The notes below the pieces were generated by a model. That model saw nothing but the letters and a program-made list of their open reading frames with translations. It did not search any database and was not told the DNA's origin. Both the position numbers and the translations under genes were made by a program. DNA of 64,000 bases from Eutrophocola sp963925675 (lineage in GTDB: Bacteria; Pseudomonadota; Gammaproteobacteria; Pseudomonadales; Pseudohongiellaceae), in assembly GCA_963925675.1 (NCBI GenBank), contig CAWUSW010000034.1:23353-87352 (forward strand). Direction: 5' to 3'. Each line of letters opens with the position of its first letter. Within the stretch, counting starts at the first letter, position 1. Shown one piece after another: positions 33,163-41,776 of the stretch.

Positions 33163-35094
33163 CTAGTTGCTCAAATCAAGCAGCAATTTGTTTAGTTTCT
33201 GAATGTAGCTGGACGGATCATCCAATTGACCACCTTCAGCAAGGCTGGCCTGATCAAATAGAATGGAAGCTAAATCATTAAAACGATCTTCATCGGCTTC
33301 TTTATCCAGCTTACCTATTAATGGATGACCAGTGTTGATTTCAAGGTTAGGTTTTGATTCAGGCATAGCCTGACCCGCCGCCTCCATGATTTTACGCATC
33401 TGTGCACCCATATCATCTTCAGCGATGGATAAACACGCAGGTGATTCAGTGAGTCGATTGGTAGTGCGCACTTCTGCTACTTTATCACCAAGGGTTGCCT
33501 TGATTCTTTCCAGCAAGGGCGCCGCATTTTTGTCCTGCTCTTCCTGCTGTTTTTTGTCTTCGTCACTATCCAGCTCACCAAGATCAAGTTCACCTCTTGT
33601 CACATCCTGAAAGTGCTTGCCACCAAATTCCATCAGATGACTGATGAACCACTCGTCAACGCGATCAGTTAGCAGCAATACTTCAATGCCTTTTTTCCTG
33701 AACACTTCCAGATGCGGACTATTCTTTACAGTATTGAATGATTCACCCGATACATAATAAATTTTCGTCTGACCTTCCTGCATTCTGCTGACGTAATCTT
33801 CCAATGACTGGTCTTGAGTCGCTTGCCCGGTATGGGTGGTAGAAAATAAAAGTAATTTAGCAATTTTTTCTTTATTGACACTATCTTCAGCTGGGCCTTC
33901 TTTCAATACCTGGCCAAATTCATCCCAGAATTTCTGGTAGCCTTCCTTGTTTTTCTTTTTGAGTTTTGCCAGCATATCCAGAACACGTTTGGATAATGCG
34001 CTCTTCATCGAATCAATTGCAGGATCTTTCTGCAATATCTCACGACTGACGTTCAGTGAAATATCATTGGAATCCACCACACCTTTAACAAAGCGTAGAT
34101 ACATCGGAAGAAATTGCTCAGCATCATCCATGATAAAAACACGCTGCACATACAATTTTAAGCCGCGAGCCGCATCTCTATTCCACATATCAAACGCTGC
34201 CCTGGTCGGCAAATACAGGAGACTGGTGTACTCAAGTTTGCCTTCTACCTTGTTGTGGCTCCAATCCAGCGGATCTTCGAAATCATGGCTGATGTGTTTG
34301 TAAAACTCTTTGTATTCTTCATCGTTGAGCTCATTACGTGGACGAGTCCATAAAGCCCGCGCACTATTAGCTGCTTCATATTCCGGCACTTTCTTTTTAG
34401 CTTTTTTGCCGTCTTCCTTTTCTTCTACATCATCAACACCATGATTTTCTTTCAGCATCATGACCGGGATCGAAATATGATCCGCGTATTTTCTAACGAT
34501 ACCTCGAAGTCGAAAGCCTTCGGCAAACTCTTTCTCTTCTTTCTTTAAATGCAGGACAATGGTAGTGCCTCTATCGGTTTTATCAAGCGCTTCCACATTG
34601 AAGTCAGACTCACCAGATGATTCCCATTTAACGCCTTTCGTTGCTGGCTCTCCGGCTTTACGGCTAAATACCTCAACACGGTCAGCCACAATAAAAGCAG
34701 AATAAAAACCAACACCAAATTTACCAATAAGGTTTGAATCTTTCTTCTCATCGCCAGTTAGTGATTCCAGAAACTGCGCAGTGCCGGATTTCGCAATTGT
34801 GCCCAGATGTTCAACAATCTCATCACGTGTCATGCCTATGCCATTGTCAGAGATACTAATGGTCTTTTTCTTGGCATCGAAATCTACCGTTATTTTTAAA
34901 TCTGAATCTTCTTCAAGTAATTCCGGTTTAGCCAATGCCGCAAATCGGAGTTTATCTGCAGCATCAGATGCGTTGGAAATAAGCTCACGAAGAAAAATTT
35001 CTTTATTGCTGTATAGGGAGTGAATCATCAAATGAAGCAATTGTTTTGCTTCGGTCTGAAAACCCAGCGTTTCTTTTTTAGCTTCTGCACCCAT
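33163..35094 (-). CDS. htpG: Chaperone HtpG (Hsp90)
   Basis: Cytoplasmic Hsp90 chaperone of 643 residues. The GHKL ATPase motifs are complete: E-L-I-S-N-A-S-D-A, S-D-N-G-I-G-M and G-K-F-G-V-G-F-Y-S-A. The middle domain has the N-V-S-R-E-I-L-Q catalytic-arginine loop, and the C-terminal dimerisation domain follows. A short charged K/E-rich insert is near residue 220. The upstream region carries a sigma-32-type promoter, and a terminator follows, so it is a single-gene heat-shock unit. Confidence 0.97.
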   Translation of the reverse strand: MGAEAKKETLGFQTEAKQLLHLMIHSLYSNKEIFLRELISNASDAADKLRFAALAKPELLEEDSDLKITVDFDAKKKTISISDNGIGMTRDEIVEHLGTIAKSGTAQFLESLTGDEKKDSNLIGKFGVGFYSAFIVADRVEVFSRKAGEPATKGVKWESSGESDFNVEALDKTDRGTTIVLHLKKEEKEFAEGFRLRGIVRKYADHISIPVMMLKENHGVDDVEEKEDGKKAKKKVPEYEAANSARALWTRPRNELNDEEYKEFYKHISHDFEDPLDWSHNKVEGKLEYTSLLYLPTRAAFDMWNRDAARGLKLYVQRVFIMDDAEQFLPMYLRFVKGVVDSNDISLNVSREILQKDPAIDSMKSALSKRVLDMLAKLKKKNKEGYQKFWDEFGQVLKEGPAEDSVNKEKIAKLLLFSTTHTGQATQDQSLEDYVSRMQEGQTKIYYVSGESFNTVKNSPHLEVFRKKGIEVLLLTDRVDEWFISHLMEFGGKHFQDVTRGELDLGELDSDEDKKQQEEQDKNAAPLLERIKATLGDKVAEVRTTNRLTESPACLSIAEDDMGAQMRKIMEAAGQAMPESKPNLEINTGHPLIGKLDKEADEDRFNDLASILFDQASLAEGGQLDDPSSYIQKLNKLLLDLSN

Positions 35095-35137
35095 GTCTTT
35101 TACGACTCCACAATGTTTTTATAGATAAGCACCAAAG

Positions 35138-35163
35138 ATATGGGCAATTCCTGTAATTTCAAG
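35138..35163 (-). promoter_or_regulatory. Sigma-32 (heat-shock) promoter of htpG
   Basis: On the minus strand CTTGAAA (35157-35163) is followed after 13 nt, counting the G at 35145, by CCCATAT (35138-35144), matching the heat-shock consensus CTTGAAA and CCCCATnT with one base different in the -10. It lies about 45 nt before the htpG ATG, right after the terminator of the upstream operon. Confidence 0.75.
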
Positions 35164-35165
35164 GC

Positions 35166-35194
35166 AAAAAAAAACGCATCTTTTGATGCGCTTT
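35166..35194 (-). terminator. Terminator of the TonB2-like operon
   Basis: CGCATC TTTT GATGCG hairpin (35175-35190). Read on the minus strand it ends in nine T residues. It follows the TPR gene and overlaps the start of the htpG promoter region. Confidence 0.8.
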
Positions 35195-35236
35195 TCAACC
35201 TATACAACTATTTTCTTATTATTGTAATTTACAACA

Positions 35237-36619
35237 CTACCTGAAATATTCTGCAAGTTCTCGACGTTGACGCTGGATAGTGTCATAGCGTTCTTTTTCA
35301 CGAGTTAATACTGTAATCCAGGTATCAGCAGTTTCTTCACTGCGCTCGTCTGTTCGAGCAGATCGCGCTGCTTCTATGCCTTCAGCATAACGATTGAGTT
35401 CCATTAATGAACGTGCCAAAGAAAGATAAACCTGATCAGGACGATCCAGATCACCTTTGTCTAATGCCATCTCAAAAGACTCTACAGACTTCTCAAATTC
35501 CTGCATGGTGGAGTAAATTCTGCCCAGACGAGCATAGTTTTCACCATCTTCAGTCATTACCGCGGCTCTTGCCAGTGGCTCTGCAGCCTTTTCGTCTTCC
35601 CTAGCAATCTGGTAGCAGGTTGATAAAAAGGAGAGGTTCCCGGCATCTTCTTCAATAATGCCATCTGACATGCCTTTTTCCATAATACGGGCACAACCAT
35701 AAGGATAATCACTATTGTAGAGCTGAGCAGCCAGATTCACGAGTTGGGCTTCAGAATCAAGATGGCCCAGGGCATTGGTCACATAATAAGACTGTCCCTG
35801 TTCCGCAAAGCGTTCGATTTGACCAAGAACAGCCGGCATTAGTGTCCAGTCATTCTGCTCGTTATACAAAACCACTGATTCCCTAAGAATCTGGTAGGCG
35901 CTGACATAATCTTCTACATTGAAATAGAGCGCTCGTAACAGGTCGTAAGTATTTTTGGAAATGTCTTCATTCTTGGATCGAAGAATTTCCATATTACGCA
36001 GAATATTAGGAATGGCTTCATTATATTCTTCAAGCTGATAATAAGCCGTACCAATGCGAAAATAGACATCCTCATTAGGTTCGAAGGCTATTTCGTTATA
36101 CTTCCCAAAATTTTCTATCGCCTCACGAAACTGTTCCTGCACATAATGCAGTGAACCCAGATAAAAAAGAGTTTGCTCCAGCTGTTCCTGAGTCATATTA
36201 GGCAGAACCAGCATCTCCTGATAGGCGCCTATAGCCTCATCATAGCGTTCCTGAATCTGGTAAAGATTTGCATAAAACTGCCACATGACAAATTTTTCCC
36301 TGTCATTAAGGCGGTCTCTGTCATAGTCCTCTTTTACCTCCCCAAGAACCTCCAGGGCTTCATTAAACAGCTCCATATCACGAAGTTCCATTACTTCGTT
36401 GATACGGGTAACCATACGCCGACCCAGTGTTTGTGAGGATCTGGCTTCCGGTGGCGCCCTGCGCCCTTCATCATCTTCTGCGGCTTGTACCTGTCCACCT
36501 TTAATGATTCCAGTAAACCCTGATTCCACAACCATAGGTACTGACATCACAGTCACAATCAAAAATGCAAAACCTGATAGTTTTAGCAGAACCTGTGAAA
36601 TAATTTTATGTCTCATCAT
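35237..36619 (-). CDS. Periplasmic TPR protein of the TonB2-like operon
   Basis: 460 residues with a hydrophobic export signal (about 10-30). The rest is a series of tetratricopeptide-like helical repeats, e.g. A-I-G-A-Y-Q-E-M-L and S-V-E-S-F-E-M-A-L-D-K-G-D. A TPR gene is the usual last member of TtpC-ExbB-ExbD-TonB clusters, where it probably scaffolds the complex. It begins 8 nt after tonB and ends at a terminator. Confidence 0.85.
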   Translation of the reverse strand: MMRHKIISQVLLKLSGFAFLIVTVMSVPMVVESGFTGIIKGGQVQAAEDDEGRRAPPEARSSQTLGRRMVTRINEVMELRDMELFNEALEVLGEVKEDYDRDRLNDREKFVMWQFYANLYQIQERYDEAIGAYQEMLVLPNMTQEQLEQTLFYLGSLHYVQEQFREAIENFGKYNEIAFEPNEDVYFRIGTAYYQLEEYNEAIPNILRNMEILRSKNEDISKNTYDLLRALYFNVEDYVSAYQILRESVVLYNEQNDWTLMPAVLGQIERFAEQGQSYYVTNALGHLDSEAQLVNLAAQLYNSDYPYGCARIMEKGMSDGIIEEDAGNLSFLSTCYQIAREDEKAAEPLARAAVMTEDGENYARLGRIYSTMQEFEKSVESFEMALDKGDLDRPDQVYLSLARSLMELNRYAEGIEAARSARTDERSEETADTWITVLTREKERYDTIQRQRRELAEYFR

Positions 36620-36627
36620 TCTTATTC

Positions 36628-37245
36628 CTACTCCGCAGCCAGGTTATATCGGAAAAGATACCTGACACCTGGTACCTGTACAGCTTCACCATCCGATACA
36701 CGTGCATTGAATTTGAAACGCGAAACTGCACGACGTGAAGCAGAATCAAAAATATTCTGGGGATCAGCATCGACAACTTCAATGGAATCAGGATCAACAG
36801 TGCCCTGAGCTGTTACGGTAAATGACACCAGACACCAACCTTCAATCCCTCTGGACGCTGCACGCTGAGGATACTGCGGCTCAATTGTCACAATAGGCAA
36901 CATTTCAGAGTCACTTGCAGAAATGGAGGCATTGTTGTCAAGGCCGCCCATATCTACTTCTACACGTGAAATATTAAGACCTTCACCTGTTGGTGCATCC
37001 AGTGAAATATCTGGCTCTGGCAGGTCCGGAATTTCTTCAGGTACATCAGGCTCTTCAGGTTTTGGTTCCTGACGCTGAACTTCCAGCTCAATATCAGGCA
37101 TGGTGATGTCTGCAATTTTACGTCCTTCGCCTTTTTCAGGTTCTGTAGCATCCATCGAAATCAGAAATTGCATCAAAAAGAACAATAAAAATGTAACAGC
37201 GGAGGCAAAAACAATCGCGAATCCAATGTTGAATAATCTGATCAT
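36628..37245 (-). CDS. tonB: TonB family energy-transducing protein (TonB2-like)
   Basis: 205 residues: a short N-terminal membrane anchor (about 8-30), a Pro/Glu-rich periplasmic spacer (about 58-85) and the C-terminal TonB domain with E-P-Q-Y-P-x-R-A and G-x-x-G-W-C-x-V-S-F. The protein is shorter than E. coli TonB, as are TonB2-type proteins. It couples the ExbBD proton channel to outer-membrane receptors; the substrate is unknown because no receptor gene is nearby. It follows exbD by 3 nt. Confidence 0.88.
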   Translation of the reverse strand: MIRLFNIGFAIVFASAVTFLLFFLMQFLISMDATEPEKGEGRKIADITMPDIELEVQRQEPKPEEPDVPEEIPDLPEPDISLDAPTGEGLNISRVEVDMGGLDNNASISASDSEMLPIVTIEPQYPQRAASRGIEGWCLVSFTVTAQGTVDPDSIEVVDADPQNIFDSASRRAVSRFKFNARVSDGEAVQVPGVRYLFRYNLAAE

Positions 37246-37248
37246 AAT

Positions 37249-37653
37249 TTATTCCTCTGCAGCAATCTGAGTACAACTCGATTGTGCTTCTCTTGCGGCA
37301 TTCATAATCATTAAGACGAATTCATTGGGCGCATTCTGGTCAGCCTGAATAACAACACAGGCGTTAGGCGTTTCTGCCAAACGTTGCTCAAGTCTTAGTC
37401 GCAAATTACGTGGCGGAATGATATCCCCATCCATCCACATCTCACCTATTGGGGATATCGCCATCAGTATTGGTTCACCTAGTGTAGGTTCAACTGTAGA
37501 GGCTTCAGGATAATCAACTTCATACCCTGCTTCCTTTACAAATACAGAGGTCACGATGAAGAAAATAAGCAGGATAAACACCACATCAAGCATTGGTGTC
37601 AGGTCTATTTCACCTGCTTGTTCATCTTCCTTCTCTCTCGCAAAACTTTTCAT
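37249..37653 (-). CDS. exbD: ExbD/TolR family proton-channel subunit
   Basis: 134 residues. A single N-terminal membrane helix contains the essential aspartate, Asp23, in L-T-P-M-L-D-V-V-F-I-L-L. The periplasmic domain follows, with two Cys (in N-A-C-V-V-I-Q and S-S-C-T-Q-I). It works with ExbB to harvest the proton gradient for TonB. Confidence 0.93.
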   Translation of the reverse strand: MKSFAREKEDEQAGEIDLTPMLDVVFILLIFFIVTSVFVKEAGYEVDYPEASTVEPTLGEPILMAISPIGEMWMDGDIIPPRNLRLRLEQRLAETPNACVVIQADQNAPNEFVLMIMNAAREAQSSCTQIAAEE

Positions 37654-37698
37654 ATTAATTCCTGTTTAAATTTCAGATGAGCACATGGGCTCAAATGA

Positions 37699-38232
37699 TC
37701 AGGCATGCTGGATTTCCAAGTGATCTTCCAGCAATCGCAGCTCACGGTTAGTCCTGACTTTTAAAATGTTGCTGGCAAAAATACCAGATAAGGCACCGAC
37801 CATTCCCGCCATAGTGGGAATGGTTGCCCTGGCAACACCGCCAGACATCTGTTTAGCGTCTCCGCCACCCGTTACTGCCATTACATAGAACACTTCAATC
37901 ATGCCCGTCACAGTGCCTAGCAGTCCAAATAAAGGACACACAACAACCAACACTTCAATCAACGGAATAGTAGACCGAAGATCAAGTGTCACACGTGAGA
38001 CTAATTCCTGCCGGATGGCATGAGCATTCCAGGATTTCTTATCAATCCTGGCTTCCCATTCTGATAAAGCAGCTACCACATTTGATTTGTGGATAGTTCT
38101 CAGAAACCAGAAGCGCTCAATCATCAGACTCCATTTTACAAACAGTAAAATGGCAATGAAATTAAGAACGGGACCACCTCTCTCCATAAAGACATCGATG
38201 GTCTCCCAGCTTTCACTCAATGCTTCAAACAT
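37699..38232 (-). CDS. exbB: ExbB family proton-channel subunit
   Basis: 177 residues with three membrane segments (about 20-40, 93-113 and 135-158). The family signature G-L-L-G-T-V-T-G-M-I and the M-S-G-G-V-A-R-A segment are present. It is the smaller of two ExbB-type proteins in this operon; in Vibrio TonB2 systems the equivalent is ExbB2. Confidence 0.92.
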   Translation of the reverse strand: MFEALSESWETIDVFMERGGPVLNFIAILLFVKWSLMIERFWFLRTIHKSNVVAALSEWEARIDKKSWNAHAIRQELVSRVTLDLRSTIPLIEVLVVVCPLFGLLGTVTGMIEVFYVMAVTGGGDAKQMSGGVARATIPTMAGMVGALSGIFASNILKVRTNRELRLLEDHLEIQHA

Positions 38233-38268
38233 AAGCTTTTCTCCAGCTTTTATAATTGCTTTATTAGC

Positions 38269-39660
38269 TTAAGCAGCTTTTGAGTTGGCTTCTGAACGAC
38301 GTGCAATGATACCTGTTGCCTGTTCCTCAAGAATCTGAATTACACCGTCACTGCGAGACTTCACAATGGTGTGGAACACGATAGTTGGAATTGCAACTAC
38401 GATACCCAGTACAGTTGTTACCAGTGCACCAGAAATACCACCAGCCATAATCTGCGGATCACCAGTACCAAACAGGGTGATTGCCTGGAACACAGTAATC
38501 ATACCGGTCACCGTACCTAGCAGTCCGCCCAGAGGGGCTACAGTAGCAATAATCTTGAGTAGAGTAAGGAATCTTTCCAGTGGCGGTGTCTCCAGTAGAA
38601 TTGCTTCCCCAAGTTTCAGTTCAAGGGTTTCAATGTCCATATTTGCAGCTGCCTGATAAACCATTAATACACGGCCAAGAGGATTGTTTTTATTTGGACG
38701 ATCAGCATTTTTCAGCTGACGTTTTACTTTGGCACTAACAATAGACAAGGTGATCATTCTTTCAACTGCCAGCAAGGCAGCGAACAAACCAACAAAAATG
38801 ATGATCTGACCAATTGTTCTACCCTGCTCCCAATATCTTTCCTGGAATGAAGGTGAACTGATCAATGCTGCCAGATAAGAACCGCCTACGGCTCCAGTCG
38901 GGTCAATACCAACCATGGTGAAACCACCGGCAGCACTCTGGATGTTAGCGGCTGTATCAGTGTATCTGGCCGGCTGGCTAGGTAAAATGCTTAAACGCTT
39001 GGTGTTGGCATCATATTCAACATACTGACCATCGGACACTATCTGGTATGAACCAATACGGACAACTTCCTGCTGGCCCTGAGTACCATCTGGTTGTGCC
39101 ACTGACGTGGTAAAACTAGTGACATTGGCAGATTCAGTCATTTCCTGCAGCAGGTAAAACCATAATCTTTCCAATTGCTCAATGCTTGGCAGTTGTGATT
39201 CATCACCCATAATACCGGCAAGATCTGTCAGGAAGTCTCCACGACCAGGAAACTGGGCAGAAATCAGGGATCCTTCAAACTGGCTGCGGGTATCACCAAC
39301 AACACCGGCAACAGTACCAAACAGCTCATCCAGATCACCCAGACGTTCCTGTAATGTTTCAAAACGCTGAGCTTTAATAATTTCATTATTGTTATAGGTG
39401 TTTTCCAGGTCGACACTGATACGTTCTTCAGTTTCACGTCGCTCAACCATTTCGTTAAGCAGTGCCTGACGCTGGTTCACATTAGACTGGAATGTAGACT
39501 GACGCTGACGATGCTCTTCAGTTTCGTTCAGTCTTGCCTGCTCAACCATGTTCAACAAGTCAGTCAGATTAGCTGCCTGCTGCTGGCCGAGGGATACTGA
39601 TGCAGAAAGACATAATAATGTCGTAGTAAAAATCGTAGTAAAAATCTTTGCAAGTTTCAT
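38269..39660 (-). CDS. TtpC-like protein: periplasmic coiled coil fused to a MotA/TolQ/ExbB domain
   Basis: 463 residues: signal peptide (about 1-25), a Gln/Glu-rich coiled coil (about 28-110), a periplasmic middle part, a membrane segment near 285-305, then an ExbB-like domain (about 340-450) with G-G-L-L-G-T-V-T-G-M-I and M-A-G-G-I-S-G-A-L. This architecture is that of TtpC, needed for TonB2-dependent uptake in Vibrio. It is 6 nt after the DUF3450 gene and 36 nt before exbB. Confidence 0.88.
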   Translation of the reverse strand: MKLAKIFTTIFTTTLLCLSASVSLGQQQAANLTDLLNMVEQARLNETEEHRQRQSTFQSNVNQRQALLNEMVERRETEERISVDLENTYNNNEIIKAQRFETLQERLGDLDELFGTVAGVVGDTRSQFEGSLISAQFPGRGDFLTDLAGIMGDESQLPSIEQLERLWFYLLQEMTESANVTSFTTSVAQPDGTQGQQEVVRIGSYQIVSDGQYVEYDANTKRLSILPSQPARYTDTAANIQSAAGGFTMVGIDPTGAVGGSYLAALISSPSFQERYWEQGRTIGQIIIFVGLFAALLAVERMITLSIVSAKVKRQLKNADRPNKNNPLGRVLMVYQAAANMDIETLELKLGEAILLETPPLERFLTLLKIIATVAPLGGLLGTVTGMITVFQAITLFGTGDPQIMAGGISGALVTTVLGIVVAIPTIVFHTIVKSRSDGVIQILEEQATGIIARRSEANSKAA

Positions 39661-39666
39661 CGTTGC

Positions 39667-40473
39667 TTACTCCGGCGCTGGAATAGGTAATTCAAGAATT
39701 TCCAGAGTGGCCAGATTTTGGGCCATCCTGATAGCGTTGGCGACAGGGCGACGATAATCGTCTTCCAGTGTTACCCACTGGTTTGACGTCTTGTCCCATA
39801 CACCTGTCTGAGTCTGGTCACTTGTCTGGTACAACAGCGCAATTCGACCAACTCGAAGAATATCAACGTCACGCTCAGTGCCGCCAACTTCCAATGAGTC
39901 TGTATAGTGCTGCATTACCCTTCCGTAATTGATTTCCTGCTGATAAGCAGCAAGTACCAAACGGAATTTCTCAGCAACATTGACGCTCGAATCATCAAAA
40001 GTATTGCGAATCAGTGCCAGCCTGGCATTTCTTTCATCAAGTTGAAAAGGCAGGTCGAGAGAGACAAACTGCTCCAGTGCAACCATCATTCTTTCCATCA
40101 AGGGTGGAACCTGTCTTTGCAAGGCTGCGGCATCTTCAATTGAGCGATCATATTGCGCAATTGTCCGTTCCTGCTCGGCAATAGTTCTGCGATAACTTGC
40201 GTTATACACTTCCAAGCCGTCGACTATTTTCGCCACTTCCCCATATTCCTGCACAAGTTCATCTGCAGCATCAGAGAGTTGATTAATCTGGCGTTGTGCT
40301 TGAGCGGCAGTAGCAATTGCTTCACCCGCCATGGCATTCGCCCTGTCGATAATACTCGTATCTATTACTGTGTCTTGAGCAGACGCAGTCCCGAAACCCA
40401 GTAACATGGGTATCATTAATAAAGGAACAAGAATCCTTTGCTTGAAACGATGGTAGTTCATGTTTAGTCCCAC
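39667..40473 (-). CDS. DUF3450 coiled-coil protein of the TonB2-like operon
   Basis: 268 residues with a signal peptide (about 10-32, ending A-S-A-Q). A long coiled coil spans about 45-130, and a globular C-terminal part contains I-L-R-V-G-R-I-A-L-L-Y-Q-T. This matches DUF3450, whose genes usually lead TtpC-ExbB-ExbD-TonB-TPR operons. Its biochemical role is unknown; a structural partner of the TtpC periplasmic coil is plausible. First gene of the operon. Confidence 0.85.
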   Translation of the reverse strand: MGLNMNYHRFKQRILVPLLMIPMLLGFGTASAQDTVIDTSIIDRANAMAGEAIATAAQAQRQINQLSDAADELVQEYGEVAKIVDGLEVYNASYRRTIAEQERTIAQYDRSIEDAAALQRQVPPLMERMMVALEQFVSLDLPFQLDERNARLALIRNTFDDSSVNVAEKFRLVLAAYQQEINYGRVMQHYTDSLEVGGTERDVDILRVGRIALLYQTSDQTQTGVWDKTSNQWVTLEDDYRRPVANAIRMAQNLATLEILELPIPAPE

Positions 40474-40820
40474 TTGTTTAAGAAAAATCTAAAAAGATGA
40501 ATAGACTTACGATTACTTATCAATCATCCATTGATAATCCATTTTTTTCATGGATATTTACTTGGACTCAAGAAAAGTGACAAAAGTCTAATCGAAAAGG
40601 TAAATCCCCAAAATCATAGGCAGGCAGTTTAATTACTACCCAACCAACATATTCATTAATATTGTACTAATTAATCATCCTTGAATATATAAGCCCTTTT
40701 TTCCCTAAGGCGCCACAGCATATCAAATACTCGTGCGAGATTGAACACCTTAAGCTCTAAAAAATCAAAGGATTTCTAGGTTTTGTTCGGGTGATTTCAG
40801 AGGGTTGTTTTTTTCAAGGT
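40474..40820. other. Intergenic region upstream of the TonB2-like operon
   Basis: AT-rich region holding the presumed promoter of the DUF3450 operon on the minus strand. Small inverted repeats are visible (TCAAT-N5-ATTGA near 40520; ATCCAT-N7-ATGGAT near 40538), but no convincing Fur box or consensus promoter. No open frame worth calling. Confidence 0.5.
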
Positions 40821-40853
40821 AAAAAACGAAAATTGCCCCATAAAGAGGCAATT
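40821..40853 (-). terminator. Terminator of the sdh-suc operon
   Basis: AATTGCC (40831-40837) pairs with GGCAATT (40847-40853). On the minus strand the stem is followed by TTCGTTTTTT. It lies 50 nt after the sucD stop, the end of a nine-gene run. Confidence 0.75.
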
Positions 40854-40903
40854 GAATATCAGTTAATGATGAAGGGCAGTGACTGGGTAGTCAGAGTATT
40901 TAT

Positions 40904-41776
40904 TTACCAGCCAGCAGCCTTTTTAAGCCCTTCACCGATCTCTGCAAGGCTTCTTACAGTAGTTACACCGGCTTCATTCAGAGCGGCAAACTTTTCATCT
41001 GCAGTGCCTTTACCCCCTGAAATAATAGCTCCCGCATGCCCCATGCGTTTCCCCGCAGGTGCAGTAACACCGGCAATATAAGACACAACTGGCTTGCTGA
41101 CATTCGCTTTAATAAATTCTGCAGCTTCTTCTTCAGCCGTGCCGCCAATTTCTCCGATCATCACTATCGCTTCAGTCTGCTCATCTTTTTCCAGCAGAGA
41201 GAGGATATCAATGAAGCTGGAGCCAGGGATTGGATCGCCACCAATACCAACGCAAGTTGATTGGCCAAAACCGTAATCAGTGGTTTGTTTCACCGCTTCA
41301 TACGTTAATGTACCAGAACGCGAAACGATTCCTACCTTACCTGGTAGATGTATATGCCCAGGCATAATGCCAATTTTTGACTCCCCCGGTGTAATCACAC
41401 CCGGACAATTAGGCCCAATTAAACGTACTCCCAATTCGTCGCATTTTACCTTGATCTCGAGCATATCCAGAGTTGGTATTCCCTCTGTTATACATACAAT
41501 CAGCTTTATTCCGGCAAAAGCTGCTTCCAGAATTGAATCTTTGCAGAATGGCGCGGGTACATATATTACAGACGCTTCAGCCTGGGTTGCATCAATCGCC
41601 TCGCTAACAGTATTAAATACTGGTAGCTCAAGATGAATTTGCCCACCTTTACCTGGTGTCACGCCTCCTACCATATTAGTCCCGTATTGAATCGCTTGCT
41701 CGGAATGATATGTTCCCTGAGATCCGGTGAACCCCTGGCAGAGTACTCGCGTGTCTTTATTTATAAGAATGCTCAT
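40904..41776 (-). CDS. sucD: Succinyl-CoA synthetase alpha subunit
   Basis: 290 residues. Rossmann CoA-binding start Q-G-F-T-G-S-Q-G-T-Y-H, and the phosphohistidine loop G-H-A-G-A-I-I-S-G near residue 247. With SucC it converts succinyl-CoA to succinate with nucleotide phosphorylation. The start overlaps the sucC stop by 4 nt (ATGA), indicating coupled translation. Confidence 0.97.
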   Translation of the reverse strand: MSILINKDTRVLCQGFTGSQGTYHSEQAIQYGTNMVGGVTPGKGGQIHLELPVFNTVSEAIDATQAEASVIYVPAPFCKDSILEAAFAGIKLIVCITEGIPTLDMLEIKVKCDELGVRLIGPNCPGVITPGESKIGIMPGHIHLPGKVGIVSRSGTLTYEAVKQTTDYGFGQSTCVGIGGDPIPGSSFIDILSLLEKDEQTEAIVMIGEIGGTAEEEAAEFIKANVSKPVVSYIAGVTAPAGKRMGHAGAIISGGKGTADEKFAALNEAGVTTVRSLAEIGEGLKKAAGW

